Shown: positions 13,257-21,901 of the stretch, one piece after another
Numbering within the stretch: the stretch's first letter is position 1
Layout of the letters: each line of letters starts with the position of its first letter
Source: Chloroflexota bacterium
Lineage (GTDB): Bacteria > Chloroflexota > UBA11872
NCBI GenBank assembly: GCA_028875175.1
Contig: JAPPFO010000041.1
Span: forward strand, 1 to 29,298
Length of the DNA stretch: 29,298 nt
Direction of reading: 5' to 3'
Position numbers and translations under genes: made by a program
Notes under the pieces: model-generated
The model's input: the letters and a program-made list of their open reading frames with translations, nothing else
What the model was told of the DNA's origin: nothing
Database searches by the model: none

Positions 13257-15662
13257 GTGGTTAGCGCCGGTCGGCGCCGCTTCGCGGACCGGCTGCGGGC
13301 GGTCGTGCTGGTGGCGTGCATCGCGGGCCTTGCCGCGAGCATGGTCCCGGTCGCTCACGCGACCGAGCCGACCACGTCGAATGTCAGTGGAGAGTTCTTC
13401 GCGGCCGGCTCGTCAGATCGCGGGTTTGCCGTGACCGACCACGGGGGTGCGCGCTTCTGGTCGTCGTGGCTGGACCTGGGCGGGATCCGAACAGTTGGCG
13501 CGCCGCTCTCGCGACGATTCCATCTCGACGGCAGACTCACCCAAGTATTCGAGCGCGGCGTTCTGCGCTGGGACGCCAACAGCACCGTATCCGTCGTCAA
13601 CGCTCTGGACCTGCTGGCCACACGGGGATACAACGAGCGCCTGCTCGCGGACTTTGGGATCCCGGCATCCGCCGACTGGTCGGGCGACACCGGTCAGGAC
13701 TGGCCGACGGTTCAGCGCCGCCACATGTCGCTGCTGGACGGGTCCGAACCCTGGCGGACATCGCTGCGCCAAGCCTTTTACACGGCGGGCGAACCACTGG
13801 CCAGCGCCGCCTCGGCAATCTTGCTGCACGGTCTGCCCATGGCGGTGGCGGAGACGCATGCCGGCTATGCCCTGCGGGCCCAGCGGGCGGCCTGGGTGTA
13901 CGACCCGGCGGTGGACAGCGCACCGCGGCGGGTGGATATCACCGGTTTCTTGAAGGGCACCGATCTCATCCCACGGCGCGCCACCGTGCCGCATGGCCGG
14001 GATTTCAGGCAACCGCCGCGTCCCGTCAGCGTGGTCCAGTTCTTCGACTGGTGGCGCCACGACTACCTGCCGAGCGAGTTTCTCACGCACGGGCTGAGCT
14101 GGGAACGGGTAGGCCTCACGCGGGAACAGGTCGGATCGCCCGCCTACTACGACGCCAACTTCCGGCTAATCCGCGACCTGGGCGTCGACGGCGTGATGTG
14201 GGAGTGGTACCTCTTCGGCGACCGGCTCACGCCCACCGAGGTTGTGCTGGATTCGTTACGCCGCCACGACTTGCGGATCGGGTTGTTCTACGACTGGGAA
14301 GTGCTGCACGCCGGCGGCCAGGCTGTCTTGAGCGACCGTGCCTATATCGCGGCGGACGAGGAGAGTCTGAGCAAGATCGCGGACGAAGTGATTGCCTTCT
14401 ATGCGGACATTCCACGGGACTTGTGGCTCTACGACGCCGACGGCCAGCTTCCCGTGATCGTCTACGCCTACGGCTTTCCGGACGCTCTGGACGACACGGA
14501 GGCCTGGACCTGGTTCTTTACCGAACTGGTGCGGCGCGTTGAGGCAGCCCTGAACGTGGACGTGATATTCGATTGGTCGGCCGCGTCGCGCGTCCAGGAA
14601 CTGGCGTTCGAGCGCTGGCCGGACGACTATGCGCCGTTCAACTTCGTGGTGGATACGCCGCAGTGGCAGTTTGGGCGCCACGTGGTGACCTGGAACTACA
14701 TCTTCGACAACCGGGGCGTCGCGGCGCGGGACGGGCTGCTTCGAGTCGTCCGCGATGACAACCGATATCTACAGGAGACCGCCTGGCTGGCGGCGCACGC
14801 CCGACCGAGCCTGGTGTTCATCTATAGCTGGAACGAGTTCTGGGAAGGCTCGCATCTCTTCCCGGACGATACGTACGGGTGGCGCCGCTACAAGTTGGCG
14901 CAGGCGCAGTTGGACGAGCTTGCCGCAAACCGCGTGGACGACCTGCCGCGCGCCGTGATCATCGGCGATCCGGTTGATGCCTATCCGGCGAATACCAACC
15001 GGCTGTTCGAGAGCCAGCGACTGCATATTCGCCACACGTTACGGCGCTACGTGCCGCAGGCCGACTTCATGACTCCTGACCAGGCCACGGCCGACGCGCT
15101 GGCTGCGTATGACCTGGTGGTCAGCATGGCTATCGACCGCACCGTTGACGCGGTGCTGGCCGCGCTGCCGGACGCGGCGCAGATTGTGTACTGGAACTCC
15201 ACGGACCGGGACAGCGCAATGTTGCAGCGCTTTGCGCAGGTGGCGGTGGACGGGATACGGCCGGTGGGCCACCTGAGTCTTCTCGATAGTCTGGGACGGC
15301 CGATCGAGGACACGGTCAAGCTCGAAGGCGACGCGTGGTTGGCAGCGGCCGCGGAGGGCACGGCAACCCAGTTGGCATTCATGTATAGCGGCCAGACCTA
15401 TCCGTTGGTGGTGCAAGCCGGCAACGACTACTGGATCAATGCCTACGGCCTCAACGAGCCGGTCCTGGCCGCGGCGTTCGAGTCCATTTACGGCCGGGAG
15501 CTCGAAGCGGCGATTACGTTCGCGTTTGGCCACCGGAGCCAGCGACTGGAGGTTTATCCGGACGGGCGGGTCGTGCAGAACACCTTTAGCGCGCCGGCGG
15601 TCTATGTTCATGAACCGCTGGCGATTCCTGACTTTGAGCCAGTACCTCCGGAGGGTATCTAG
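13257..15662 (+). CDS. Secreted GH99/WbsX-like protein with Chloroflexi-type N-terminal domain
   Basis: An 801-residue exported protein starting at GTG 13257. The signal peptide contains VVLVACIAGLAASMVPVAHA, with likely cleavage after AHA. The next 85 residues (FFAAGSSDRGFAVTDHGGAR to WDANSTVSVVNALDLL) resemble the short 'grow old and stop at a fair price' type repeats seen at the start of many Chloroflexi exoproteins. The central part is a barrel with VQFFDWWRHDYLP, GVMWEWYLFGDRL (Trp315-Glu316) and YSWNEFWEGSHLFPDDTYGW (Trp525-Gly531). The last is the WNE-x-x-EG pattern of GH99 and of the glycoside-hydrolase-like WbsX family. The C-terminal 260 residues are not recognised. It probably acts on an extracellular glycan; neighbouring oxidoreductases, transporter and sensor agree with sugar uptake. 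The enzymatic activity is inferred. Confidence 0.75.
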   Translation: MVSAGRRRFADRLRAVVLVACIAGLAASMVPVAHATEPTTSNVSGEFFAAGSSDRGFAVTDHGGARFWSSWLDLGGIRTVGAPLSRRFHLDGRLTQVFERGVLRWDANSTVSVVNALDLLATRGYNERLLADFGIPASADWSGDTGQDWPTVQRRHMSLLDGSEPWRTSLRQAFYTAGEPLASAASAILLHGLPMAVAETHAGYALRAQRAAWVYDPAVDSAPRRVDITGFLKGTDLIPRRATVPHGRDFRQPPRPVSVVQFFDWWRHDYLPSEFLTHGLSWERVGLTREQVGSPAYYDANFRLIRDLGVDGVMWEWYLFGDRLTPTEVVLDSLRRHDLRIGLFYDWEVLHAGGQAVLSDRAYIAADEESLSKIADEVIAFYADIPRDLWLYDADGQLPVIVYAYGFPDALDDTEAWTWFFTELVRRVEAALNVDVIFDWSAASRVQELAFERWPDDYAPFNFVVDTPQWQFGRHVVTWNYIFDNRGVAARDGLLRVVRDDNRYLQETAWLAAHARPSLVFIYSWNEFWEGSHLFPDDTYGWRRYKLAQAQLDELAANRVDDLPRAVIIGDPVDAYPANTNRLFESQRLHIRHTLRRYVPQADFMTPDQATADALAAYDLVVSMAIDRTVDAVLAALPDAAQIVYWNSTDRDSAMLQRFAQVAVDGIRPVGHLSLLDSLGRPIEDTVKLEGDAWLAAAAEGTATQLAFMYSGQTYPLVVQAGNDYWINAYGLNEPVLAAAFESIYGRELEAAITFAFGHRSQRLEVYPDGRVVQNTFSAPAVYVHEPLAIPDFEPVPPEGI

Positions 15663-15772
15663 GTCGGGCCGGTCGCCAGTCCGACGAGCGGCCGGCGCCG
15701 GGGCGGCGCTGTTTCGTCCGACGAGGCCGCCCGATATGGTTCCCTGATACGACACGAACGCGGCCAACCACG

Positions 15773-17029
15773 ATGAGCCCACGGCGGACCCTCCAGCCCG
15801 CGCGACCGACACGCGGGTGGCTCCAATGGCCGCGGATGGGCGTGCTCAGGCACCGCAACTTTGCGCTGTTCTGGTTCAGCCTGGTGATCTCGCATTCGGG
15901 AACCTGGATGCAGATCCTGGTGGTGGGCTGGCTGACCGACGAGATGACCCGCTCGGCGTTCTGGGTCGGCATGGTGGCCGCGGCGCGCGGGGTCCCCATG
16001 GTGGTGCTGCCCTTCTTTGGCGGCGTGGTGGCGGACCGGATGGACCGCCGGACGCTGCTGTGGATCACCCAGGTCAGCCAGGCGTTGCTGGGCCTGGTGT
16101 TGGCAATCATCGTTGCCGCCGACGTGGCGCAGGTCTGGCACTTCGCCGTAATCGCCATGCTGGCCTCGATCGCGGGAGCCTTCGATCAACCCACCCGACA
16201 GGCCATCGTGCCCGCGCTGGTTCCCCGCGAGGATCTGCGGAAGGCCATTGCGCTGCATGCGGTGGTCTTTACCGGCGGGGCCCTGCTGGGCCCGGCTATT
16301 GCCGGACTGCTGGTCCCCGTAATCGGCGCGGCCGGGGTGCTGTTTATCAACGCCGCCAGCACCTTGCCGGTTTTCGTGGCGCTGGCGCTGCTGAACCTGC
16401 CGCCCTTCAAGCCTCGGCCCCGCGAGGCGGTCCTGAAGAGTGTGCGGGACGGCCTGCGGTTTGCGTTCAGCCGCGAACTGATCGTGCTGGTGCTGCTGGT
16501 GTCGGCCGTGACCAGCCTGTTCGGGCGCTCGTTCCAGCAGTTGGCGCCGGTATTTGCGCGGGAAGTGCTGTTTGCCGACGTAACCGGCCTGGGCTGGCTG
16601 ATCGCGGCGCCGGGCCTGGGATCGGTGATCGGTGCGTTCGTGGTGGCGAGCGTGAACTGGCTGCCAGCCAACGGGCGCCTGGCCGGCATTGCCGTGGCGG
16701 GGTACCTGGCGGCGCTGGTGGGATTCGCGGTCTCGACGTCCCTCGGCCTTTCGCTGGTGCTGCTGGTGCTGGTAGGGCTGTTGATTACCGTGTTCTCGGC
16801 CTGCGTGCGGACGATGCTGCAACTGGAGGCGACCGAGGCCTACTACGGCCGCGTGATGAGCCTGAACACGATCACCTTCATCGGGCTGTCGCCGGTGGGG
16901 GCGCTGGTCATCGGGTCCATTGCAGAGACGGTGGGCATTCAGGCGGCGACCCTGATCGGCGCCGCCGTGGTGGCGACGGTGTTTGCGGCGGTGTGGCTGG
17001 CGCGCCCGACGCTGCGGCGGGCTACGTAG
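15773..17029 (+). CDS. MFS transporter (EntS-like/MFS_3 type), rightward copy
   Basis: A 418-residue twelve-helix transporter. MGVLRHRNFALFWFSLVISH opens the membrane part, then GTWMQILVVGWL. Loop 2-3 has GGVVADRMDRRTLLW and the mid-region has FDQPTRQAIVPALVPREDL. All of these correspond position by position to the leftward transporter (SVPSRNALVSDLVPR there), showing the two are paralogues or members of one subfamily. ATG 15773 lacks a clear Shine-Dalgarno. It starts 110 bases after the secreted GH99-like gene and ends 36 bases before the sugar-sensor gene, so the three could be one transcript. Confidence 0.9.
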   Translation: MSPRRTLQPARPTRGWLQWPRMGVLRHRNFALFWFSLVISHSGTWMQILVVGWLTDEMTRSAFWVGMVAAARGVPMVVLPFFGGVVADRMDRRTLLWITQVSQALLGLVLAIIVAADVAQVWHFAVIAMLASIAGAFDQPTRQAIVPALVPREDLRKAIALHAVVFTGGALLGPAIAGLLVPVIGAAGVLFINAASTLPVFVALALLNLPPFKPRPREAVLKSVRDGLRFAFSRELIVLVLLVSAVTSLFGRSFQQLAPVFAREVLFADVTGLGWLIAAPGLGSVIGAFVVASVNWLPANGRLAGIAVAGYLAALVGFAVSTSLGLSLVLLVLVGLLITVFSACVRTMLQLEATEAYYGRVMSLNTITFIGLSPVGALVIGSIAETVGIQAATLIGAAVVATVFAAVWLARPTLRRAT

Positions 17030-17065
17030 ACTGCGCCTGATCGGGTTCGGCAAGGAGGCTGGCTG

Positions 17066-17911
17066 ATGGCGCACATCGGGGTGTTCTATTGCGAGGGGTT
17101 CGATCCGGGGGCGTACACCGTGGCGCTGTATCACGCGCAGCTGGAAGCGGCGCGCGGCGGGCACGGGCTGAGCATTCACCAGTTCACTGCAGGTTCGCTT
17201 GCTGACGCAGCGGAGCGCGCGCCCGAGGTGGACGGGCTATTGGCCTTCGCCACGGGAGAGGCGGACCTGGAGTTTCTGCGGGGGCACTTGCGACCGTCGG
17301 TGGTGTGCGAGCGCATCGCGCCCGGCTGCGCCTATGTGGCGCCGGACAATTTCGATATCGGGCGCACGGCCGCACAGCATCTGCTGGACCTGGGGCACCA
17401 GCGGCTGGCGGTGGTGCTGCCGGGCGATCCGGCCAACCTGGACAGCTATCACGGCTCCCGCTTTGCCGGGATTCGGGACACAGCCGCGGCCGCCGGCCAT
17501 CCGCTGAATGACTCGGACATCTACTTCGGCGAAAAGGTTGGGACGACCGGGCAGGCGGCGGTCGAAGCCATGTTGGCGCGCGGAGACCTGCCGGATGCCA
17601 TCTACGTGCAGAACATGCCGATGGCGCTGGCCGCGCTGCGGACGCTTGCCGAGGCCGGCGTAGCCGTTCCGGACGACGTTTCCCTCCTCGGGACCACGTT
17701 CGTCCAGCTCAATGCGCCGGCGGCCAGCGAGCACTCAACACCGCCGATGACGGCAGTCACGTTCGAGAAAGAGGAGATGGGCCGGCAGGGCGTCGAGTAC
17801 CTGGCGGCCGCCGCCGAAGGCCGGACGAGCGAGCTCCTGGAAGTGCGGCTGCCGGGCGTGCTGGTCAGCGGCGCCTCAACGGCCAGAGCAGCGGTCGCGG
17901 TGGCGGGTTAG
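17066..17911 (+). CDS. LacI-type sugar-binding sensor domain without a helix-turn-helix
   Basis: A 281-residue protein that aligns to the periplasmic-binding-protein-like effector domain of LacI/GalR regulators. Matching landmarks are YVAPDNFDIGRTAAQHLLDL, GHQRLAVVLPG, SRFAGIRDTAAAAG and GVAVPDDVSLLGT, close to the LacI-family 'P-x-D-v-s-v-x-G' pattern. The N-terminal HTH of about 60 residues is absent. ATG 17066 has a perfect AAGGAGG 7 bases upstream, and only 36 bases separate it from the transporter gene, so no HTH is hidden upstream. There is no signal peptide, so it should be cytoplasmic. It may be a ligand sensor that works through a partner, or an enzyme-like or degenerate regulator. 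Confidence 0.78.
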   Translation: MAHIGVFYCEGFDPGAYTVALYHAQLEAARGGHGLSIHQFTAGSLADAAERAPEVDGLLAFATGEADLEFLRGHLRPSVVCERIAPGCAYVAPDNFDIGRTAAQHLLDLGHQRLAVVLPGDPANLDSYHGSRFAGIRDTAAAAGHPLNDSDIYFGEKVGTTGQAAVEAMLARGDLPDAIYVQNMPMALAALRTLAEAGVAVPDDVSLLGTTFVQLNAPAASEHSTPPMTAVTFEKEEMGRQGVEYLAAAAEGRTSELLEVRLPGVLVSGASTARAAVAVAG

Positions 17912-17929
17912 GCGACGAGACCCGGAGGG

Positions 17930-17953
17930 CCCCAGGCTGCACGCAGCCTGGGG
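17930..17953. terminator. Strong hairpin between convergent genes, possible bidirectional terminator
   Basis: An 11-bp perfect stem (CCCCAGGCTGC with GCAGCCTGGGG) lies between the convergent sensor gene (ends 17911) and ftsK (ends 17997). The right arm and loop are repeated at about 17958-17979 as a near-identical copy (CTGCACGCAGCCTGGG in both). There is no T-tract, so a Rho-independent role is not certain. Confidence 0.5.
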
Positions 17954-17996
17954 CACCGGCCTGCACGCAGCCTGGGCCACTTGTGGGGTCTGCGGC

Positions 17997-20159
17997 CTAG
18001 TCGGCGGGCTGGCGCTGGAGGACGGGGCGGCGGAGAGACTGGGGGAGGGGCGGGCCGACGAAGCCTTCCTCTTCCAGCCGATGCCCCAGCTTGAGGGCCA
18101 GCGAACGGCCGATTCCCAGTTCACGGGCCAGTTGGTCGGGCGTGACGCTGTCGTGGCGCATGACCAACTCGGTGGCTTCCACGAAAACCTCGTCCTCTTC
18201 GTCCTCCTCCGACTGCTGAAGTTCCTGCCTGGACACCTGGTTGGGCTCACCCTGATCGCGCCAGTGCTGGACGGCCGCGCGAACTTCCTCGTCGGTGACC
18301 CGCACGCCCTGGATGCGCTGAGCCTTGCCGCCCTCGGGCGGCGCATAAAGCATGTCGCCGCGGCCAATGAGCCGCTCGGCGCCGGCTGCGTCCAGTACCG
18401 TTCGCGAGTCGGCCTGGCTGCTGACCATGAATGAAATGCGGGTGGGGAAGTTGGCCTTGATCAGGCCGGTAATAACGTCCACCGAGGGGCGCTGGGTGGA
18501 AATGACCAGGTGGATACCGGTGGCGCGGGCCATCTGGGCCAGGCGGGCCAGCAACCGTTCGACGTCGCCGGGGGCCGTCATCATCAGGTCGGCCAGTTCG
18601 TCGATCACCACCACGATGTAGGGCAGCGGTCCGTCGGAGTCCTCCGGCGGCGCCGCGTTGTAGGACGCCAGGTTGCGCACGCCGGCCTTGCTGAAGGTGC
18701 GGTAGCGCCGGGCCATTTCGTTACTCACCCAGGTCAGCACGTCGACGACTTCGTTCACGTCGGTCACGACGGGCATGCGCAGGTGCGGGATGCCTTCGAA
18801 CGCCACCAGTTCGACCATCTTGGGGTCGATCAGGACGAAATGCATCTCCTCGGGCGTCTTGGTGAACATGATTCCCGTGATCAGTGACGTGAGGCAGACG
18901 GACTTGCCCGCGCCGGTGGCGCCGGCAATCAGGACGTGCGGCATCCTGGCCAGATCGGCCACCCGCACGTTGCCGGCGACGTCCTGGCCGAGCGCGACCT
19001 TGATGTCGGCGTCGGACGCGGCCCAGGCCTGGCTCTCCATAACCTCGCGCAGGGTTACGACGGCCGGGTTGTCATTCGGCGTTTCAAGGCCGACGAAGGG
19101 CTGCCCAGGCACCGGCGCCTCGATGCGCACGCTGCGGGCGGCCAGCTTGAGGGCGAGGTCGTTGGAGAGCGCGGTGATGCGTGAGACCTTGACTCCGGGG
19201 CCTGGCTCCAGGAGGTACTGGGTCACGACGGGCCCGGGCACGGCCTCGGCAACCCTGACTTGCACCTTGAAGGACTCCAGGGTCTCCTCGATGGAGGCGG
19301 CCTTGCTGACGATCTCGTCTTCGGGAACCTCGCCGGAGTCCTCGGCGGGCAGGAGCAGTTCAATGCCCGGCAGTTGCCAGCGACCGTCCTGCGGCGGCGG
19401 CGCGGCGGCCGCGGGCATCCGGTCGGCGACGCGAATCAGCGGCTGCTGGCCCCAGGCGGGCACCTCGTCGGCCTCTTCCTCGACCGGCGTGTCGCCGACG
19501 GCATCCTGGGCAGCGGCGTGTTCCCGCTGGGTGTCGGCGCGATCCGCCGGAGCGAACCATGGGCGGGCGCGGGCGTTGGCGGCAGAAATTACCTGCAACA
19601 GACCACCGCCCAGGAAGCGAATGGCCTGGATCAGGAATCGCCCGGGCCGCAGCACGGCTTCGGCGCCCCAGGGCGACGCGGCCAGGCCGTAGGCCAGGGC
19701 CAGCACAGCGGCCACGGCCAGAACGAGGAACGCTGGGACATCACCAATCGCGGCTCGCACGGCCGACCCGATCAGCCCGCCGATTGCGCCGCCGCCCGCG
19801 GGCTGGCCCTGGTTGGCAGCCGTGGCGGCAAGGTCGGTCATGGCCGCCAGCGCGGCCACGAACACGGCCGCAGCGACGAAGTGGGTGACGTCAATGATGG
19901 ACCGCCGACGCGCGCCGGCAACCAGAACGGCGGCGCCAATCAACGCGCCCGCCAATGCGCCCAAGGGCGCGGCACGGCCCAGGCCGGCGGCCACGGTTGC
20001 GGCGGCGCCGGTTACCACTAACGCGTCGTCGACGATCAGGCCGACAAACGACAGCACGCCAAAGGCGGCCACGATGAAGCCGCCAAAACCCGCAATGTCC
20101 CAATGTTCGGGCCGCGACGCGCGCGCTGGCAGCGCGGCGGCCTTTCGGCTCGTGGCCAC
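17997..20159 (-). CDS. ftsK: FtsK/SpoIIIE DNA translocase
   Basis: Septum-located ATP-driven motor that pumps chromosomal DNA during division. The 720-residue protein has four to five N-terminal hydrophobic segments (about residues 24-162), an acidic/Pro linker (about 205-280) and the alpha domain. The beta motor has Walker A GATGAGKS (413-420) and Walker B YIVVVIDELADLMM, with the family hallmarks HLVISTQRPSVDVITGLIK and FPTRISFMVSSQADSRTVLD. The gamma winged helix at the end reads SVTPDQLARELGIGRSLALK, diverging from the QRxFRIGYNRA consensus. GTG 20159 has GAGGAGG 7 bases upstream. It is the last gene of the minus-strand block, 40 bases after RNase J. Confidence 0.96.
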   Translation of the reverse strand: MATSRKAAALPARASRPEHWDIAGFGGFIVAAFGVLSFVGLIVDDALVVTGAAATVAAGLGRAAPLGALAGALIGAAVLVAGARRRSIIDVTHFVAAAVFVAALAAMTDLAATAANQGQPAGGGAIGGLIGSAVRAAIGDVPAFLVLAVAAVLALAYGLAASPWGAEAVLRPGRFLIQAIRFLGGGLLQVISAANARARPWFAPADRADTQREHAAAQDAVGDTPVEEEADEVPAWGQQPLIRVADRMPAAAAPPPQDGRWQLPGIELLLPAEDSGEVPEDEIVSKAASIEETLESFKVQVRVAEAVPGPVVTQYLLEPGPGVKVSRITALSNDLALKLAARSVRIEAPVPGQPFVGLETPNDNPAVVTLREVMESQAWAASDADIKVALGQDVAGNVRVADLARMPHVLIAGATGAGKSVCLTSLITGIMFTKTPEEMHFVLIDPKMVELVAFEGIPHLRMPVVTDVNEVVDVLTWVSNEMARRYRTFSKAGVRNLASYNAAPPEDSDGPLPYIVVVIDELADLMMTAPGDVERLLARLAQMARATGIHLVISTQRPSVDVITGLIKANFPTRISFMVSSQADSRTVLDAAGAERLIGRGDMLYAPPEGGKAQRIQGVRVTDEEVRAAVQHWRDQGEPNQVSRQELQQSEEDEEDEVFVEATELVMRHDSVTPDQLARELGIGRSLALKLGHRLEEEGFVGPPLPQSLRRPVLQRQPAD

Positions 20160-20199
20160 GGGAGGCCCTCCTCGGTGCGAGCTGTCGCCCGCCCCTTAG

Positions 20200-21876
20200 C
20201 TAGACCTCAGTGACGATCGGCAAGATCACCGGTCGCCGCCGGGTCTCCCGGAACAAACGCCTCCCGAGTGCGTTCCGGATCTTTCGTTGTAGATGCTCCG
20301 GGGATGCGTCCGCATGGTCGCCAGTGTCCACCACCGACCGCACGGTGTCGCGAGCACGCTTCAGCAACTCGTCCTGAGCGTCCGACGCGTACACAAATCC
20401 CCTTGTGATGATATCCGGCTCTGTCAAGCATTGACCAGTGTGACGGTCCACGTTGACAACAGTAATCACCAGGCCGCCTTCAGCCAGGTGTCGACGGTCG
20501 CGCAGCGTGGCATCGCTCTCCTCGCCAACGGTTAGTCCGTCGACGTAGACGTTGCTCACGTCGGTCTCGCCAACGACGCTGATGTCGTCCGCGGACAGCT
20601 CGACGATCGACCCGGACTCGGCCACCAGCACGTGCTCGGCATCCACCCCCACGCGCTGCGCGATGCGCCGATGCTCCTCCAGGTGCCGGAACTCGCCATG
20701 CACTGGCATGAAGAACTTGGGTTGCAGCGTGGTGAGCATGAACTTGAGGTCTTCCTGGCCGGCGTGGCCCGACACGTGCACCGGTAGCAGGCGCTCGTAA
20801 AGCACGCGCGCGCCCTGGCGAGAAAGGCGGTCGATGGTCTGATTCACGGCCTCTTCGTTGCCCGGGATCGCGGACGCTGAGACCACGACGGTGTCGTCGG
20901 GCAGCAAGTCGATGAATCGGTGATCGCGGTTGGCCATCCGCACGAGCGCCGACCGGGGTTCCCCCTGCGATCCCGTACAGATGATGGCCAGGTCGTCGGC
21001 GGCATAGTCCCGCAGGTCGCGAGGATCCACTTCCATGGCGTCGTCAGGCACGTGCAGGTAGCCCAGGTCGCGAGCCACACGCACGTTGCGCTCCATGCTG
21101 CGACCGACGAAGCACACGCGGCGGCCGTAGGCATACGCCGCGTCAACCACCTGCTGAACGCGTGAGATCAGGGACGAGAAGGTGGCGACGATGATTCGGC
21201 CCGGCGCGTCGTTGAAGACCCGGTCGAACGTCTCGGCAATGACCGCCTCGGACGGCGTGTGGCCGGGCTGGTCGGCGTAGGTGCTGTCGGACATCAGGAG
21301 CAGCACGCCCTCGTCGCCCAGACGACCCAGGGTCTGGATGTCGAGCGGGACGCCGTCCACCGGCGTGTGGTCGATCTTGAAGTCGCCGGTGTGGACGATG
21401 GTGCCAATGGGGGTATGAATGGCCACGCCCATGGCGTCCGGAATGCTGTGGCAGACATTGAAGAACTGGCAGCGGAAGGGCCCGATGGTGACGATTTCGC
21501 GCCCCTTGACCACGCGCAGATCCGCCTGGTCGCGCAGGCCGGGCTCTTCCAGCTTCACGCCCACCAGGCCAAGCGTGAGCTTGGAGCCGTAAATTGGCAG
21601 GTCAAATTCGGGCAGAGCGTAGGGCAGCGCGCCAATGTGATCCTCGTGACCGTGGGTAATGACGAAGGCGCGTAGCTTGTGCCGGATTTCGCGCAGGTAG
21701 TTGAAGTTCGGCAACACAAGATCGACGCCGAGCATGTTGGCGTCGGGGAAGGTAATGCCGCAGTCGAGCACGATGGCGTCATCGCCGTACTCGATCACGG
21801 TGCAGTTCCTGCCGATTTCGCCAATGCCGCCGATGGAGACGACGCGCACGACTTTGGTCGAAGATTCACTTGTCAT
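20200..21876 (-). CDS. rnj: Ribonuclease J
   Basis: Metallo-beta-lactamase/beta-CASP ribonuclease with 5'-exonuclease and endonuclease activity in mRNA decay and rRNA maturation. The 558 residues contain GGIGEIGRN near the start and the metal-binding HGHEDHIGA (His75-His80). Further metal and beta-CASP landmarks are HSIPDAMG, HTGDFKID, STYADQPGHTPSE, GSQGEPRSAL, HVSGHAGQEDL and PVHGEFRHL. A C-terminal domain of about 120 residues follows. The length is normal for the family. ATG 21876 lies 25 bases after the uracil-DNA glycosylase stop; the Shine-Dalgarno is weak, suggesting translational coupling. Whether it is J1 or J2 cannot be told; it is the only copy in the window. Confidence 0.96.
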   Translation of the reverse strand: MTSESSTKVVRVVSIGGIGEIGRNCTVIEYGDDAIVLDCGITFPDANMLGVDLVLPNFNYLREIRHKLRAFVITHGHEDHIGALPYALPEFDLPIYGSKLTLGLVGVKLEEPGLRDQADLRVVKGREIVTIGPFRCQFFNVCHSIPDAMGVAIHTPIGTIVHTGDFKIDHTPVDGVPLDIQTLGRLGDEGVLLLMSDSTYADQPGHTPSEAVIAETFDRVFNDAPGRIIVATFSSLISRVQQVVDAAYAYGRRVCFVGRSMERNVRVARDLGYLHVPDDAMEVDPRDLRDYAADDLAIICTGSQGEPRSALVRMANRDHRFIDLLPDDTVVVSASAIPGNEEAVNQTIDRLSRQGARVLYERLLPVHVSGHAGQEDLKFMLTTLQPKFFMPVHGEFRHLEEHRRIAQRVGVDAEHVLVAESGSIVELSADDISVVGETDVSNVYVDGLTVGEESDATLRDRRHLAEGGLVITVVNVDRHTGQCLTEPDIITRGFVYASDAQDELLKRARDTVRSVVDTGDHADASPEHLQRKIRNALGRRLFRETRRRPVILPIVTEV

Positions 21877-21901
21877 AGTTAAGGTTCCGGGGTTTGGTGC
21901 G

